Shown: positions 1 through 26,183, numbered from the stretch's first letter. The stretch: 26,749 nucleotides of DNA from Paulinella micropora (GCA_009731375.1 BJOX01000050.1:69202-95950), one strand, 5' to 3'. Program-made: numbers and translations. Notes: generated from the sequence alone by a model not told the origin.

Positions 1-108
1 TGCGGGGGTGTCATTAGAGCCTATCGTCAATTCTTCGTACTCCCCTCACGGGTGAGACGATGGAGGTGCATGTGCAGATTTGCATCAGCCATTGACAGAG
101 AAGCACTA

Positions 109-172
<64 letters not shown>
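1..172 (+). mobile_element. SINE copy 1, 3' body plus (ATT)n tail
   Basis: The body of the ATT-tailed SINE enters from the left edge. It matches the complete copies at 173-403, 6278-6508 and 6605-6871 up to the shared end GAGAAGCAC at about 106. A pure ATT tract follows (107-172), and the next SINE copy starts directly after it. The tRNA-like head of this copy lies outside the window. Confidence 0.85.
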
Positions 173-404
173 GGACACCGTGATAGCCCAGTGGTCAAGT
201 TCTACCATCTGGGCCCTGTCGCCAGTTCGATTCCAGTCGGTGCCACCAGTATTTTCATTGAACATACCGGTCCGTCTGGAAGTGTTGGAACTGCCCTTGC
301 GGGGGTGTCATTAGAGCCTATCGTCAATTCTTCGTACTCCCCTCACGGGTGAGACGATGGAGGCGCATGTGCAGATTTGCATCAGCCATTGACAGAGAAG
401 CACT

Positions 405-446
<42 letters not shown>
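173..446 (+). mobile_element. SINE copy 2, complete, tRNA-derived head
   Basis: A 75-nt tRNA-like head (174-248) carries an A-box-like TAGCCCAGTGG, a B-box AGTTCGATTCC and a terminal GCCACCA, that is, acceptor stem, discriminator A and CCA. Its ends GACACCG and CGGTGCC pair with one A-C mismatch. The T stem is degraded, so this is a retroposed head and not a working tRNA. A body of about 155 bp follows, ending GAGAAGCAC at 403, then a tail that begins as ATT and shifts to TTTA repeats (404-446). Pol III transcription from the internal boxes is inferred from the family type. Confidence 0.85.
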
Positions 447-459
447 ATTTTTCTTATTC

Positions 460-624
460 TTGGCTTAGTGCGGTCTTGCCCTCAGGAGCTCCATCGGTGA
501 CCTTGCTTACCAGTCGACTGGCCAGCAAAGGGGGATTGGAGGACCTCGAACAAGGGTATTGGAGGCTTATGTCCGGACACGGATCGTGCCATGCAGCTGC
601 ATCAGTACGCCTTAGAGAAACAAT
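460..624 (+). repeat. Interspersed repeat X, short copy
   Basis: This segment, starting TTGGCTTAGTGCGG and ending AGAGAAACAAT, recurs at 970-1354 with few differences. The short copy lacks about 215 bp that the second copy carries between ATGCAG and TGCATCAGTACGCC. Its 3' end resembles the SINE 3' end (GCATCAG followed by AGAGAA). No protein family is recognised. Confidence 0.75.
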
Positions 625-969
625 CTTCTCTTGGAGTGTTGACTGTGATGTATTTGAGGGTAACCCCCGATGAAAAAACCTAGTCACATGGTTCAATAGT
701 CGCTTGCTTACCAGAGTTCCAGCCCAATGGCCTTACGGCATTAAACTGTGATGCCAATCCATAACCATTCGGTGCTATGCTGGGGAGGAGGATCGTTGAG
801 GCCTCATAAAAGATCTTTAACTCCGCCATGCTGGTTGGTAGCCCAGGACCCAGTTGTCTGCCAAATTGTTATGGATGGGATTTTGAAGCAGTTCTAGCCG
901 CCATGCTTGGTGTATGCACTTGCACATTCGGCGACGTTTTGCAAGAGGTTACTGGAACTGCCGAGTAAC
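625..969. other. Unassigned sequence between repeat X copies
   Basis: This stretch has no convincing open frame, RNA gene or simple repeat. It could be single-copy DNA or part of a longer retroposon linked to repeat X. Nothing else in the window matches it. Confidence 0.5.
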
Positions 970-1358
970 CTTGGCTTAGTGCGGTCTTGCCCTCAGGAGC
1001 TCCATCGGTGGCCTTGCTTACCAGTCGAGAGACTGGTCAGCAAAGGGGGATTGGAGGACCTCGAACAAGGGTATTGGAGGCTTATGTCCGGACTCGGATC
1101 GTGCCATGCAGCGCTGTTTGTCCCAAAGCCCCGGGTGGAAGGGACCGATCCCGGTGGAGGCAAGAAGACCCCGGATCAGGGGGAGCTTGACAGCTCTGAT
1201 TCCGACGGCGAAGTGGAGGAAGCGCCCTCTGAACAGGAAGCCGTGAAAGCCGAGAAAGAGGCCCCCGAGCCCGACCCGGAAACAAGGCCCCTGAGCCCGA
1301 CCCGGAAACAATAGGGGAGTTGAAGGGTGCATCAGTACGCCTTAGAGAAACAATACAA

Positions 1359-1389
<31 letters not shown>
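970..1389 (+). repeat. Interspersed repeat X, long copy with ATT tail
   Basis: The left part (970-1111) repeats 460-596. An extra 216 bp (1112-1327) follows, and then the shared terminus TGCATCAGTACGCC to AGAGAAACAAT (1328-1354) with an ATT tail (1355-1389). A SINE head begins directly after the tail. The 3' polarity and tail suggest a retroposon. Either the short copy is a deletion derivative, or the extra block is a capture. Confidence 0.7.
1129..1314 (+). other. Acidic coding-like fragment inside repeat X
   Basis: This open stretch ends in TAG (1312-1314). It encodes a hydrophilic Asp/Ser/Glu-rich peptide with DSSDSDGEVEE and a near-duplicated Pro-Asp/Thr-Arg unit (about 25-bp direct repeat at 1263-1311). 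Codon choice is GC-rich, like the true exons of the window. It could be the end of a captured host exon, the end of a retroposon ORF, or chance. No start or splice structure could be tied to it. Confidence 0.35.
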
Positions 1390-1478
1390 GACACCGTGAT
1401 AGCCCAGTGGTCAAGTTCTACCATCTGGGCCCTGTCGCCAGTTCGATTCCCGTCGGTGCCACCAGTATTTTCATTGAA
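1390..1478 (+). mobile_element. SINE copy 3, head, cut by gap
   Basis: The tRNA-like head (1390-1464) carries the same A and B boxes and CCA as copy 2, preceded directly by the ATT tail of repeat X. The body is lost in the 174-base N gap at 1479-1652. Confidence 0.85.
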
Positions 1479-1652
1479 NNNNNNNNNNNNNNNNNNNNNN
1501 NNNNNNNNNNNNNNNNNNNNNNNNNNNNNNNNNNNNNNNNNNNNNNNNNNNNNNNNNNNNNNNNNNNNNNNNNNNNNNNNNNNNNNNNNNNNNNNNNNNN
1601 NNNNNNNNNNNNNNNNNNNNNNNNNNNNNNNNNNNNNNNNNNNNNNNNNNNN

Positions 1653-1668
1653 GGGGGGGGGGGGGGTC

Positions 1669-1703
<35 letters not shown>

Positions 1704-1906
1704 ACACACACACACTCCCTCTCACACTCTCTCTCTCCTCTCTACCTCGCTTCAGTGTCGTTGTGTCTACTATTGAATCTGACTTATTATAAATGGTATT
1801 CAGTAGGAAACGGGGGCACTGCACTGGAGTACTGGGCCACATACACACACACACACACACATACACACACACACACACAAACACGCGCTGTACTGATTGT
1901 GGCTAG
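1653..1906. repeat. Poly(G), (CT)n and (CA)n microsatellites
   Basis: After the gap come 14 G, a (CT)n run and (CA)n (to about 1718), then about 115 bp of ordinary sequence and two (CA)n runs at 1844-1882. The poly(G) at the gap edge may be a sequencing or assembly artefact. The block lies just upstream of the first recognised exon of the kinase gene. Confidence 0.7.
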
Positions 1907-17588
<15,682 letters not shown>

Positions 17589-17697
17589 ACTACGACAAAT
17601 AGATAGCGGGTATTGTCCGCCGACTTACTTCTCTGATTCGTGTTGATATAATAATCATCATTTATCGACATACATATATCAATAGTAATGATAGCGA

Positions 17698-17753
<56 letters not shown>

Positions 17754-17777
17754 CATAGTACATAGTAGTAGTAGTAT

Positions 17778-17839
<62 letters not shown>

Positions 17840-17856
17840 ATAGTAGTCGTAGTAGT

Positions 17857-17899
<43 letters not shown>

Positions 17900-18459
17900 G
17901 GTGGTGGTGGTGGTGGTTGTGGAGGTGGTAGCTTCCATTTTACTCCTAGGTTTCACTTCCATTTTGCCTCTTACACGTCCAGCTCATCACTATGATCGGC
18001 AAGTATTTTCTTATCAAAATTGTTTGCGTAAAGTTACTATGAACTTCAGCATCTCGCACACTAAGCCTGGTTTCTCAGACCGGGTGTGAAAGTATCTGAC
18101 TCACTTTCTAATAGATAGACTGTTTGACCAAGCACCACGGACGTGTCGGGTGAACAAACTTCGTCGACAAGTGTCGAGTCGACTGACAAGTTCTGACAGT
18201 CAAAGACTCTGATTCTGAGAGTATTAGACAGACAGAGAGAGAGAGAGAGAGCCAGACAGACAGACAGACAATAACGGCTTCGCAAGGTTTCCAAGTATTA
18301 TAACTGCTGGCACCCCCCTGGCTGAGTGTACACCTTGACTGTACACTGCTCTATTCCAATTGCTTTACTGAGCCGCGCCAATGAGAACAATTCCCGCCAG
18401 GTCAGGAAAGAAACAGAAGCTGTAGATCTCAGTACTGCCAGAGAAAGAGAGAGAGAGAG

Positions 18460-18497
<38 letters not shown>

Positions 18498-18514
18498 GTA
18501 GGTAGGTAGGTAGG

Positions 18515-18560
<46 letters not shown>

Positions 18561-18567
18561 TTAATTA

Positions 18568-18626
<59 letters not shown>

Positions 18627-18633
18627 TGTTTAA
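17589..18633. other. Downstream region, no gene seen
   Basis: It contains a (TAG)n tract passing into (GGT)n (17695-17923), unique sequence with short palindromes around 18165-18190, a GA/GACA run (18224-18270), and GA then GATA/GGTA arrays (18448-18626). No polyadenylation signal could be assigned with confidence. Confidence 0.6.
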
Positions 18634-19084
18634 TGTTTAATCTATGGGCGTGGCTTAGCTTGAAAAGCCATGGCCTCCTATACTACCCCCGGACAAGAAC
18701 TTTCAGCACCGGCCAAGCTGCACACCAACCACTTTCTCGCTGTGGTTGGTGTCTGTGCCCAGTTCAAGCCGAAAGGTAGCCGAGCCCTTTTGAACTATAC
18801 GGGACAACACTAGAACACTCCCCAGGAGCGTGTGCCCTAAGGAGATGATGCCACAAACAAGCCGAGGTTTCAGGAGTTCACGCTCGTTGTGAGTTACCTT
18901 CTACAACCCCGACTTCATTAACCCTTTGCATCACGCCCCGACTTCATCAGCCATGGTCAGGAGTTGGTTGCCTGTTCAGCCCTTGCGCTGCGCGCGATTA
19001 ACGGCGTACACAAAATCGTCATTGTAGGAGATAGTTAGATCTGAACCCCAGGCTGAGTTGCAAGTGGCAGAGACCGTCTCCAGG
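18634..19084 (+). repeat. 430-bp interspersed repeat, copy 2
   Basis: This is the second copy of the repeat at 10807-11236, in the opposite orientation. GATA arrays bound it on both sides. Relative to the repeat's own strand, both copies have GATA on the same strand, so the array orientation travels with the element. Confidence 0.85.
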
Positions 19085-19128
<44 letters not shown>

Positions 19129-19200
19129 GATAGATAAATAGATATAGATATAGATAGATAGATAGATAGAGAGATAGATAGATAGATAGATAGATAGATA
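19085..19200. repeat. GATA array abutting the retrotransposon
   Basis: GATA repeats with minor variants end exactly where the putative LTR begins. Confidence 0.95.
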
Positions 19201-19517
19201 TGTATTAATAACACCCACGGTATTATGCCGGCTCACCCTGCAATCGGTATAGCAATATTAATACTTACCGTTCGGGTCTGTAATGCCCCCAACGATAGCT
19301 CGTAAAAAGTCTGTAATACAACCAAACACAGTCCTCAAAAGATGAGAATGATGTCTCGTTATATTAGCTCAGTGAAGCCAAAAAGGAAAACGGCAACAGA
19401 CCAGGAATAAAATGGCATCAGGTCCAATCCGGACAAATAATACTGAAAAACAAGCTGGTGCAGCTGTCACCAGGAAAAGGTACTTTTTATCGGCTATCCG
19501 GGGGGTGATGCCTACAG
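19201..19517 (-). repeat. Putative 3' LTR
   Basis: On the minus strand this 317-bp segment starts TGTAGGCATC and ends GTTATTAATACA, giving TGTA/TACA inverted ends. It follows a purine-rich tract and ends at a GATA array. The call rests on these termini alone, because the partner LTR is not in the window. Confidence 0.5.
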
Positions 19518-19531
19518 TACCCCCTCCCGAT
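19518..19531 (-). other. Putative polypurine tract
   Basis: On the minus strand, CGGGAGGGGGTAC lies directly before the putative LTR start TGTAGG, the expected site for plus-strand priming in LTR elements. Confidence 0.5.
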
Positions 19532-20366
19532 TTTACTATGATGACGGAAATAGCATTTTCGTCATACATCTTCTGATTTCTTTCTGCAAATAGTATGCGC
19601 TATGGAGTCATGCCACACAGCGCATCGACCCACGGATAGACGCTAAAAGACGATAAATATATCCTCATACTGCACGTCAAAGCGGATTCTCTAGCCTTTC
19701 TTGTAAATTTTGAACTCCTTCCCCTCAATTTCTTTTTTTTTTCTTTTTTTTTTTCGGCAGTATGTCAAGAACAAACGTACAATTAATAAAAAAATACAAG
19801 CAACGTGGTGCTGTAGTACGATTCCCCCTTTGATCTCCTTCTTCTTCTTATCATTATCATTATTATTATTATTATTCACAGGGAGATCGTAAGTACATTG
19901 TCTTTTTTAATGACATACCCTTGTATAAGGCGGATATCCTATGATATAGTATTAGGGGGCCAGTCCTAATAGCTATATCCGAAGTCGAGGTGTATGTACC
20001 CGACCCTGCGATATACCGACACAAGTAGAGATTGACCGTGCTCAGGTACGACAGTATATAATCTATCGTAAAAAATAATTTAATGAAAGTTTCAGAGAAC
20101 ATTTCATTTTCGAGAACATCATCCCAGGACTTGGAAAGGGTCATACCCGGGAACACCATCGCTCAATACACTAGCGATCCCCGTATACGGTGTAGTATCA
20201 TCGTCGATCGACCTTTCGCACTCGTATGTTGCGATCGAATGCCAAGTTATATCACTGAGTCTTTTTAATATTCATATTGATAACTGATGATGCATGATCA
20301 AATCATGATACGCCGTGGGCAATCAATCAGTTTATTTGAGACGCATAAAGAAAAATAGTTTCTTTG
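19532..20366 (-). other. Retrotransposon 3' noncoding region
   Basis: 835 bp separate the pol stop from the purine tract. It holds a mixed T/C run (19727-19756), an ATT stretch (19850-19876), and a 95-codon minus-strand open frame (19872-20159) without recognised features. An accessory ORF is possible but unsupported. Confidence 0.5.
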
Positions 20367-23300
20367 TCACTGCCTTCGTCGTCTGGCGCGGATTTCTTTG
20401 CCTGGTGGAGGACCACCAACAAAAGTCAGATCGAACTTTGACTGTTCGAGAATGTCCCAGATCTTATTAGGGATTCCGCCCAACGATAATTCAAAAGGGA
20501 CATCAAGCACTCCTCTTGGCAGTGTCTGAATGGTCCACGCAGTGTAATCCTTGTCTCTGGGAGTAATTGTATCATCCCATGTCTCGAGACTTTTTGCGTC
20601 TTTATATACTGGCAGATAATGTCTTGCCTTTGGATCCTCAACCGGGTCCATACTTCTCCAGAACTGGAGTATCGGTTGTACTATCTTTGCGGCTGATGAT
20701 ATTTTGAGTGTCCGTGTGACACGCATCTGTCGTGGGACCGCCACGACCCGCATCAAGTATAAGTCTGAGAGAGTGTCATCAGCGACATGTTGTTCCGCTG
20801 GTCTCATCAGATAGAAAACATTTTTCACCCATGCGATGGTTGCTATCGCATCGCCTTCCTTCCATCGCTCATGGACAATCTCAACGTTGCCCGCGTTTGG
20901 GTCAGTGTCCGTCCCCTCCTCCTCCTGGTGGACGTCCTTTGATCTCATCGACCTCATCGCCTTCCTCGGTTGAACGTTGATAGGATCATTCCGTGCTCTC
21001 CTTAGCTGCGCCTCTGTGATCTTCTCCTTCTTTCCGCTATGCTCTCGCGGAGACTTAGACTGAGTCCCCACCGCGCTTATGCGGTCAGTCTTCTCCTTAC
21101 TGTCCACCTCACTCTCCTCCTTCTCAGCTATCGGTGCCCGATAAGCATCGTCTTGGTCTATGCCAGCCTCCTTGTGGATGGGCGGCACCTCTTTGAAATC
21201 ATCTTTCATCCGTTTTAACGCCTCCTCAACGGATTCATCTTCCAATAAGAAGGGATCATACTTAATCAGCCTTCTTACATTCACAATTTGCACCTTCCCT
21301 CTACCCCTGATCTTGTAGTTCAGAGGTCCCGTCTGTTCCATAATCTGATAAGGTCCTTTCCAGTGAGTGAACAGCTTAGAGCTGACTCCCTTCGGGACTT
21401 GAGGATGGTACAATAGTACAATATCCCCGACCTGGAACTTGATCTGATCCAAGTGCGCTTGTCGCACCCCTTCAGCATCAGTCTTTCGGCGCTCCGCCTC
21501 TCTATGCGCCCTGACTATTTGTTCCGCCTCCATCTTCACTCTAAGTCTCATCCCAAACAACTCATCCGCATCCGCCCAAGTGTCTTTTGGGTGAAGGAGC
21601 GAAGTCGGGATATCAGGCTCACGCCCATATACTAACTGATATGGCGAGATTGAGCTCTTCGAGCCTCCTAACGCCGTAGAGGGTAGACAGTTCATTGCAA
21701 ACGCAAATGATGGTGCTGCCTCGACCCATGCTCTTTGATTCTCCTTCTTCGTGCAATACATCTTTAGCGAGGCTTTGAGGGGTCTGTGTACCCGCTCGAT
21801 TTTCCCATTTGCTCGCGGGTTATAGGCAGTAACATATTGCCATTTCATCCCGTAATACTTAGATAGTTTGTCGATGACCTCGTTATTAAAGTCCGAGCCT
21901 CGATCAGAACATATCTTTCTTGGTACTCCGATCTGTGAGATGATCCTATCGATCAGCGCCTCGGCCGTCGTCTTGCCGGTAACGTCTTTGACAGGGATGA
22001 TCCACACATAGTTGGTGGCTCTGTCAATAGCCGTAAGGAGGTATTTGTAACCATCCTTCGATTCTGGGAAAGGTCCCACATGATCAATGTGTATAAACTC
22101 AAACATCCCCGCATGAAGAGGAAATTCGCCAATCAGGCCGAAATTTGCCTTCAGTGGTGTTTTGTTTATCTTGCACGGGATGCATGCATCCACCGCCTGA
22201 TCTATCTCCTCCTTCATCTTCTTCCACCAGAATCGCCTCGCTACGAACATATGAGTTCGTTGTCGACCCGGATGCGCCAAAAGTGGGCAATTGTGGGCTG
22301 CGACAAATATAAATCGTCTCAGACTCTCCGGTACCCAAAGGGTCCATTTGTCCGGCTGTGACGCATAGCGACCGTGAAGGCCCTTGTACCACAGTAGACC
22401 ATCTCTCCATCCCATCTCCTTCATCTGATCTTTGATCGCTTTCGTCATCCGTAGCTCATCCGGGTTCTGATATAACTGTATCAGTTCTTTAAACTCCGGA
22501 TCTTGAGCCTGTTGTTGCCTCCATGCGGTAGGCGAGGCTATATGGATAGTACCATCTTCTAGCCGTACCCCGATTCTTTCCGGGTCATCGTCTAGGTCAC
22601 TTCTCCGCTCTTGAGGAGGCTCCGCATAAACTTCCTGCGTCTCCTCTTCCTCTCTTATGTTCGCCTTCGCATTCTCATATACCTCATAGGACCACTCAGC
22701 GTCCTCCTGGGTATGTAGCTCACAACATATCCCGTGATCCGGGCCTTGTGGACTGTACCGTAGACCTGTGCGGTCATATCGGACTCCACTCGCCATCTCC
22801 ATCGCCTCAATGTGGCTGACCTCATACACCTTGTCAGTGGACAAGTCTTCCATCTCCACCGTGGACACCAACGCCGATACTTCTGAGTTAAACTCTAGCC
22901 TAGAGAGGCTATCAGCGACCACATTTCGCTTTCCCGGTAGATGGACCATTGTAAAATCGAAACAAGACAAGAACGCTTGCCACCGCGCCAGCCGTCCCGT
23001 CTGTTCATGATTCATCAACCATAACAGGTTATGATGATCAGTTCTGACAGTAAATTGAGGTCCTCCCCACAAATACTCTCTGAGCCTCTTGAGGGCCCAT
23101 ACTACCGCCAACGCCTCTCTTTGCCTTGTGCAATAGTTTCTCTCCGCCGCACACAACTTCCTACTAATAAACATGATTGGGCGTAATTTCTTCTCCTCAT
23201 CCTCTTGTTGTAATACAGCCCCAATCGCAAACTTAGATGCGTCTGTATCGACTACGAATTGTTTCGTAAAGTCGGGCATCGTTAACACCAGTCCTCCGTC

Positions 23301-26147
23301 TTTCGGGTCTTTGTAAATGAGATCTTTGAGCGCATGAAACGCTTGCAAAGCCTCTTCGTCCCACTTCTCAAAGTCTCCAAAATCTATCATTTTCTCCACT
23401 TTAGCCCGTGTTGCACCCCAATCGGGTATAAACTGGCTATAGTATTGCGCCATCGCAAGGAATGAGTGCAATTCAGTGCGGTTCTTCGGTATCGGTCGAT
23501 TCATAATCTCCTCCCTCTTCTCTTTGGATATCGAGACTCGATTATGGGAGATCTCGTACCCTAAGTATGTCACACTCGTCTTGGCAAGTTGACACTTCTT
23601 TAGATTGCACTTCAGGCCAAAAGCTCCGATGCGCCTGAATATATCGGACAAATGATCGATATGCTCCTCCATTGTGTTAGAGTATACGATAATGTCATCG
23701 ATATAGCAAAATGCATATTCTCCCGCCTTCTGTCCCCGCCTTCTCATAAAGCCACCGTCAGACAAATCATCGTACTGACTGCTCAACATCTTCTGCATCG
23801 CCTTCTGGAAAAGTCCTGGGGCTTGCTTGAGGCCCATCGGAAGCACTTTCCATTGGTATATTTCCATACCCACCACAAACGCCGTCAGCCATCTGGACTT
23901 TTCCTCCAGTGGTATCTGCCAGAAGCCATTCTTAAGGTCAATGACCGAATAGAATTTTGCATTCCGCAGTACTCTCCTTCCTTCTTCTAATGTCGGGAGA
24001 GGATTTCTCTCTTCCTCCAGCACCTTGTTAACACGAGCATAGTTAACTGTCAGGCGCCATTCTCCTCCTGGCTTCGGCACTATTCTCGGTTGTGAGACTA
24101 TTGGAGATGTTGATCTCTCAATAAAGTCCTCATTGAGCAGCTGTCTTGCTAGCTCCTCCGCTATCTTCGCCTCATGTATACTCAAATTCGCCCTTCGTGG
24201 TGCCGGTGACGGCTCCGCACCCGGTATTTTGTAAATAACCGCAGTGAAATCTTCAGGCTTGACACCACCTGCATGTGGAGGGTCAAAAATTTCCTTGTTC
24301 GCCTCTAATTTGGCTTTTAAAAGCTCCTTCTCCTTCTCCGTGCCTACTCCTTCTTCCAATATTTTCCGCGCCGCCTCTTGAAAATCTTCATCAGACATCT
24401 GCTTATGTTGCTTGAGGGGTTCTCTGTCCTCCTCCAAGCCTAAGTCCTCTTCCGAGACATCATCTAGGCCCGTCTTTTCATACGTGACCGTGTCCGGCTC
24501 ATCATCTTTACCGAGCTCCACCAGCATGTCAATGAGTCTCGCGTATTGCAAAGGAGCTTTACGGGTGTAAAAACCATCAAAGCATGTGAATGCTTGCGGT
24601 ATCAATTTCAACTTGTCGAGGTCTCTGAGCTTCCGCTTGTATGCACTGCTCTGCTCACGAGTTCCCATACGACAAGCCACCACTAGCTGTTGCTTGCGAG
24701 AGGGTACCGGTATAGGATGATCAATAAGCCGGTCCCTTATTTCCTGCGCCCATATCGCCTTCTCATTATATGGCAGGATAATAGTATACGGCTTATTATT
24801 TTCGAATAAAGTCCGTAAGCATTTCTTCACTTCAGACAGTGAACGCGGCCACGTGGGCTCGTCACCCCAGAAATCAGTAATAAAACTTTTAATAGTTTCT
24901 GGTGGAGTATCCGGGATTCGCCCCGTTCTCCTTGGTACAAACGCCTCCCTTTTTTCTTCTCCTACTTTCGCATGGAAACAGTATCCGTTAGTAATATGGA
25001 CATCTGTTCCTACTCCTTCCGCGAATCTCGCCAACGACGGGCTTCTTTGTGCGACACATATAATCTCCTCCTTTCGCTTCTCGATTAAGTCATCAATAGA
25101 CTTTTTGTCCCAATGGCATGTCGGAACTGTGACAGTGCACACTTGGGATTCCCAATTGTCGGTCCAGGACAGTTCATCCGGTCTTACGACATGGGGGTGA
25201 ACGTACACCTCAAGTGCCTCATGTGCGATGGCCATCTTTTTGTGATCCGTCGCTAGACTCAGCTCATAAGCCTCATAAGAGTCAGTAGCGTTGAAGGGAT
25301 CAATATCGTTCTCTTCTCCTCTTTTTACTCCATATATCACTCGCCGTGCGGCGCAATCAATCACAGCCCCCATCGTAGCCAATTGGTCATACGATAGTAA
25401 TATTGACCCGTGGTAACCGGGGACGACATAGAGGTCCATACGGTATACTCGTGCGGATTTCAATTTAAAGGTCAGTGTGATGATTCCCGTGATATCCGTC
25501 CGGCTGCTCACTCCTTTGAGAGTGCCCGTTGACTTTTTCATATTTCCGTCCACCCAGTCCCGGTATCGATTAAAAAACTTCCGGCCGACAATATTAATAT
25601 TCGCCATCGTATCATTACCAACTTTTAATATTGTCTTCAATGTTTCACAATAAAGTTCCGTATAACACAGAGCATCGGGCCTGTGTATATTGGCTGCGAG
25701 AACAAGAACTTTACGTTCCAAATTTTGGAGTCTTGTCTCTAAGTTTTTCAACTCCTCCTTCTTCTCCTCCTGCTTCACCTCATTAACATTGTTATTATTC
25801 TGCGGTACTGGTGCGTTTACTATGTGAGCGACATTGTCTTGTGGCACTTGAGTACACACATTGTCTTTTTGCTCGCCACCCGCCGCGATCGTAGACATTG
25901 AGTCTGTTCGTGGTTGTTTGCTTGGCCGAGGCGATACGTCTGCCATTGGCCTCCTCGCCTCCATCGCAAGTCTCGCCTTCCTATTTGCATCAGTTATCAT
26001 TGGTAACCGTGATGTATGAACGGGTATGAGACTACCTTGGGGCTGCAGTCTCTGTGTACCCACATCTTTGTATTCAGATTGAGGAAGCGTTGGCCCATTC
26101 TGCACAACAGCATTAGAAAGCACTGTGACTTTAGAGTTAAACTTCAC
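20367..26147 (-). CDS. pol: Ty3/Gypsy pol polyprotein with C-terminal extension
   Basis: One open frame of 1926 codons makes the replication enzymes. Residues 1-150 are a polar, coiled-coil-like leader. A retropepsin-like region has DTMA at 179-182 instead of DTG/DSG. RT follows, with YIDD at 815-818. RNase H has D967, E1011, D1037 and D1079. Integrase has H1285, H1292, C1322 and C1325 in the zinc domain and D1355, D1415, E1451 (D-59-D-35-E), then GPY at 1598. The last 300 residues or so match nothing recognised. The codon at 26147 is GTG, and the frame stays open to a TGA at 26181. The first ATG is at 25998-26000 (residue 50). Expression by readthrough from gag, or internal initiation, is therefore likely. 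All RT, RNase H and integrase catalytic residues are intact. Confidence 0.95.
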   Translation of the reverse strand: MKFNSKVTVLSNAVVQNGPTLPQSEYKDVGTQRLQPQGSLIPVHTSRLPMITDANRKARLAMEARRPMADVSPRPSKQPRTDSMSTIAAGGEQKDNVCTQVPQDNVAHIVNAPVPQNNNNVNEVKQEEKKEELKNLETRLQNLERKVLVLAANIHRPDALCYTELYCETLKTILKVGNDTMANINIVGRKFFNRYRDWVDGNMKKSTGTLKGVSSRTDITGIITLTFKLKSARVYRMDLYVVPGYHGSILLSYDQLATMGAVIDCAARRVIYGVKRGEENDIDPFNATDSYEAYELSLATDHKKMAIAHEALEVYVHPHVVRPDELSWTDNWESQVCTVTVPTCHWDKKSIDDLIEKRKEEIICVAQRSPSLARFAEGVGTDVHITNGYCFHAKVGEEKREAFVPRRTGRIPDTPPETIKSFITDFWGDEPTWPRSLSEVKKCLRTLFENNKPYTIILPYNEKAIWAQEIRDRLIDHPIPVPSRKQQLVVACRMGTREQSSAYKRKLRDLDKLKLIPQAFTCFDGFYTRKAPLQYARLIDMLVELGKDDEPDTVTYEKTGLDDVSEEDLGLEEDREPLKQHKQMSDEDFQEAARKILEEGVGTEKEKELLKAKLEANKEIFDPPHAGGVKPEDFTAVIYKIPGAEPSPAPRRANLSIHEAKIAEELARQLLNEDFIERSTSPIVSQPRIVPKPGGEWRLTVNYARVNKVLEEERNPLPTLEEGRRVLRNAKFYSVIDLKNGFWQIPLEEKSRWLTAFVVGMEIYQWKVLPMGLKQAPGLFQKAMQKMLSSQYDDLSDGGFMRRRGQKAGEYAFCYIDDIIVYSNTMEEHIDHLSDIFRRIGAFGLKCNLKKCQLAKTSVTYLGYEISHNRVSISKEKREEIMNRPIPKNRTELHSFLAMAQYYSQFIPDWGATRAKVEKMIDFGDFEKWDEEALQAFHALKDLIYKDPKDGGLVLTMPDFTKQFVVDTDASKFAIGAVLQQEDEEKKLRPIMFISRKLCAAERNYCTRQREALAVVWALKRLREYLWGGPQFTVRTDHHNLLWLMNHEQTGRLARWQAFLSCFDFTMVHLPGKRNVVADSLSRLEFNSEVSALVSTVEMEDLSTDKVYEVSHIEAMEMASGVRYDRTGLRYSPQGPDHGICCELHTQEDAEWSYEVYENAKANIREEEETQEVYAEPPQERRSDLDDDPERIGVRLEDGTIHIASPTAWRQQQAQDPEFKELIQLYQNPDELRMTKAIKDQMKEMGWRDGLLWYKGLHGRYASQPDKWTLWVPESLRRFIFVAAHNCPLLAHPGRQRTHMFVARRFWWKKMKEEIDQAVDACIPCKINKTPLKANFGLIGEFPLHAGMFEFIHIDHVGPFPESKDGYKYLLTAIDRATNYVWIIPVKDVTGKTTAEALIDRIISQIGVPRKICSDRGSDFNNEVIDKLSKYYGMKWQYVTAYNPRANGKIERVHRPLKASLKMYCTKKENQRAWVEAAPSFAFAMNCLPSTALGGSKSSISPYQLVYGREPDIPTSLLHPKDTWADADELFGMRLRVKMEAEQIVRAHREAERRKTDAEGVRQAHLDQIKFQVGDIVLLYHPQVPKGVSSKLFTHWKGPYQIMEQTGPLNYKIRGRGKVQIVNVRRLIKYDPFLLEDESVEEALKRMKDDFKEVPPIHKEAGIDQDDAYRAPIAEKEESEVDSKEKTDRISAVGTQSKSPREHSGKKEKITEAQLRRARNDPINVQPRKAMRSMRSKDVHQEEEGTDTDPNAGNVEIVHERWKEGDAIATIAWVKNVFYLMRPAEQHVADDTLSDLYLMRVVAVPRQMRVTRTLKISSAAKIVQPILQFWRSMDPVEDPKARHYLPVYKDAKSLETWDDTITPRDKDYTAWTIQTLPRGVLDVPFELSLGGIPNKIWDILEQSKFDLTFVGGPPPGKEIRARRRRQ

Positions 26148-26183
26148 AGTCTTCTCCTTCCTCTTTTCTTCCCCCTCCAGTCA

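Noticed and set aside
18150-18215. Cluster of short palindromes around GTCGAC as a regulatory site
   Set aside because: The matches are short and imperfect, and no repeated or known operator-like element is evident.
19872-20159. 95-codon minus-strand ORF after pol
   Set aside because: It has no recognisable domain, and a frame of this length is plausible by chance in AT-rich DNA.
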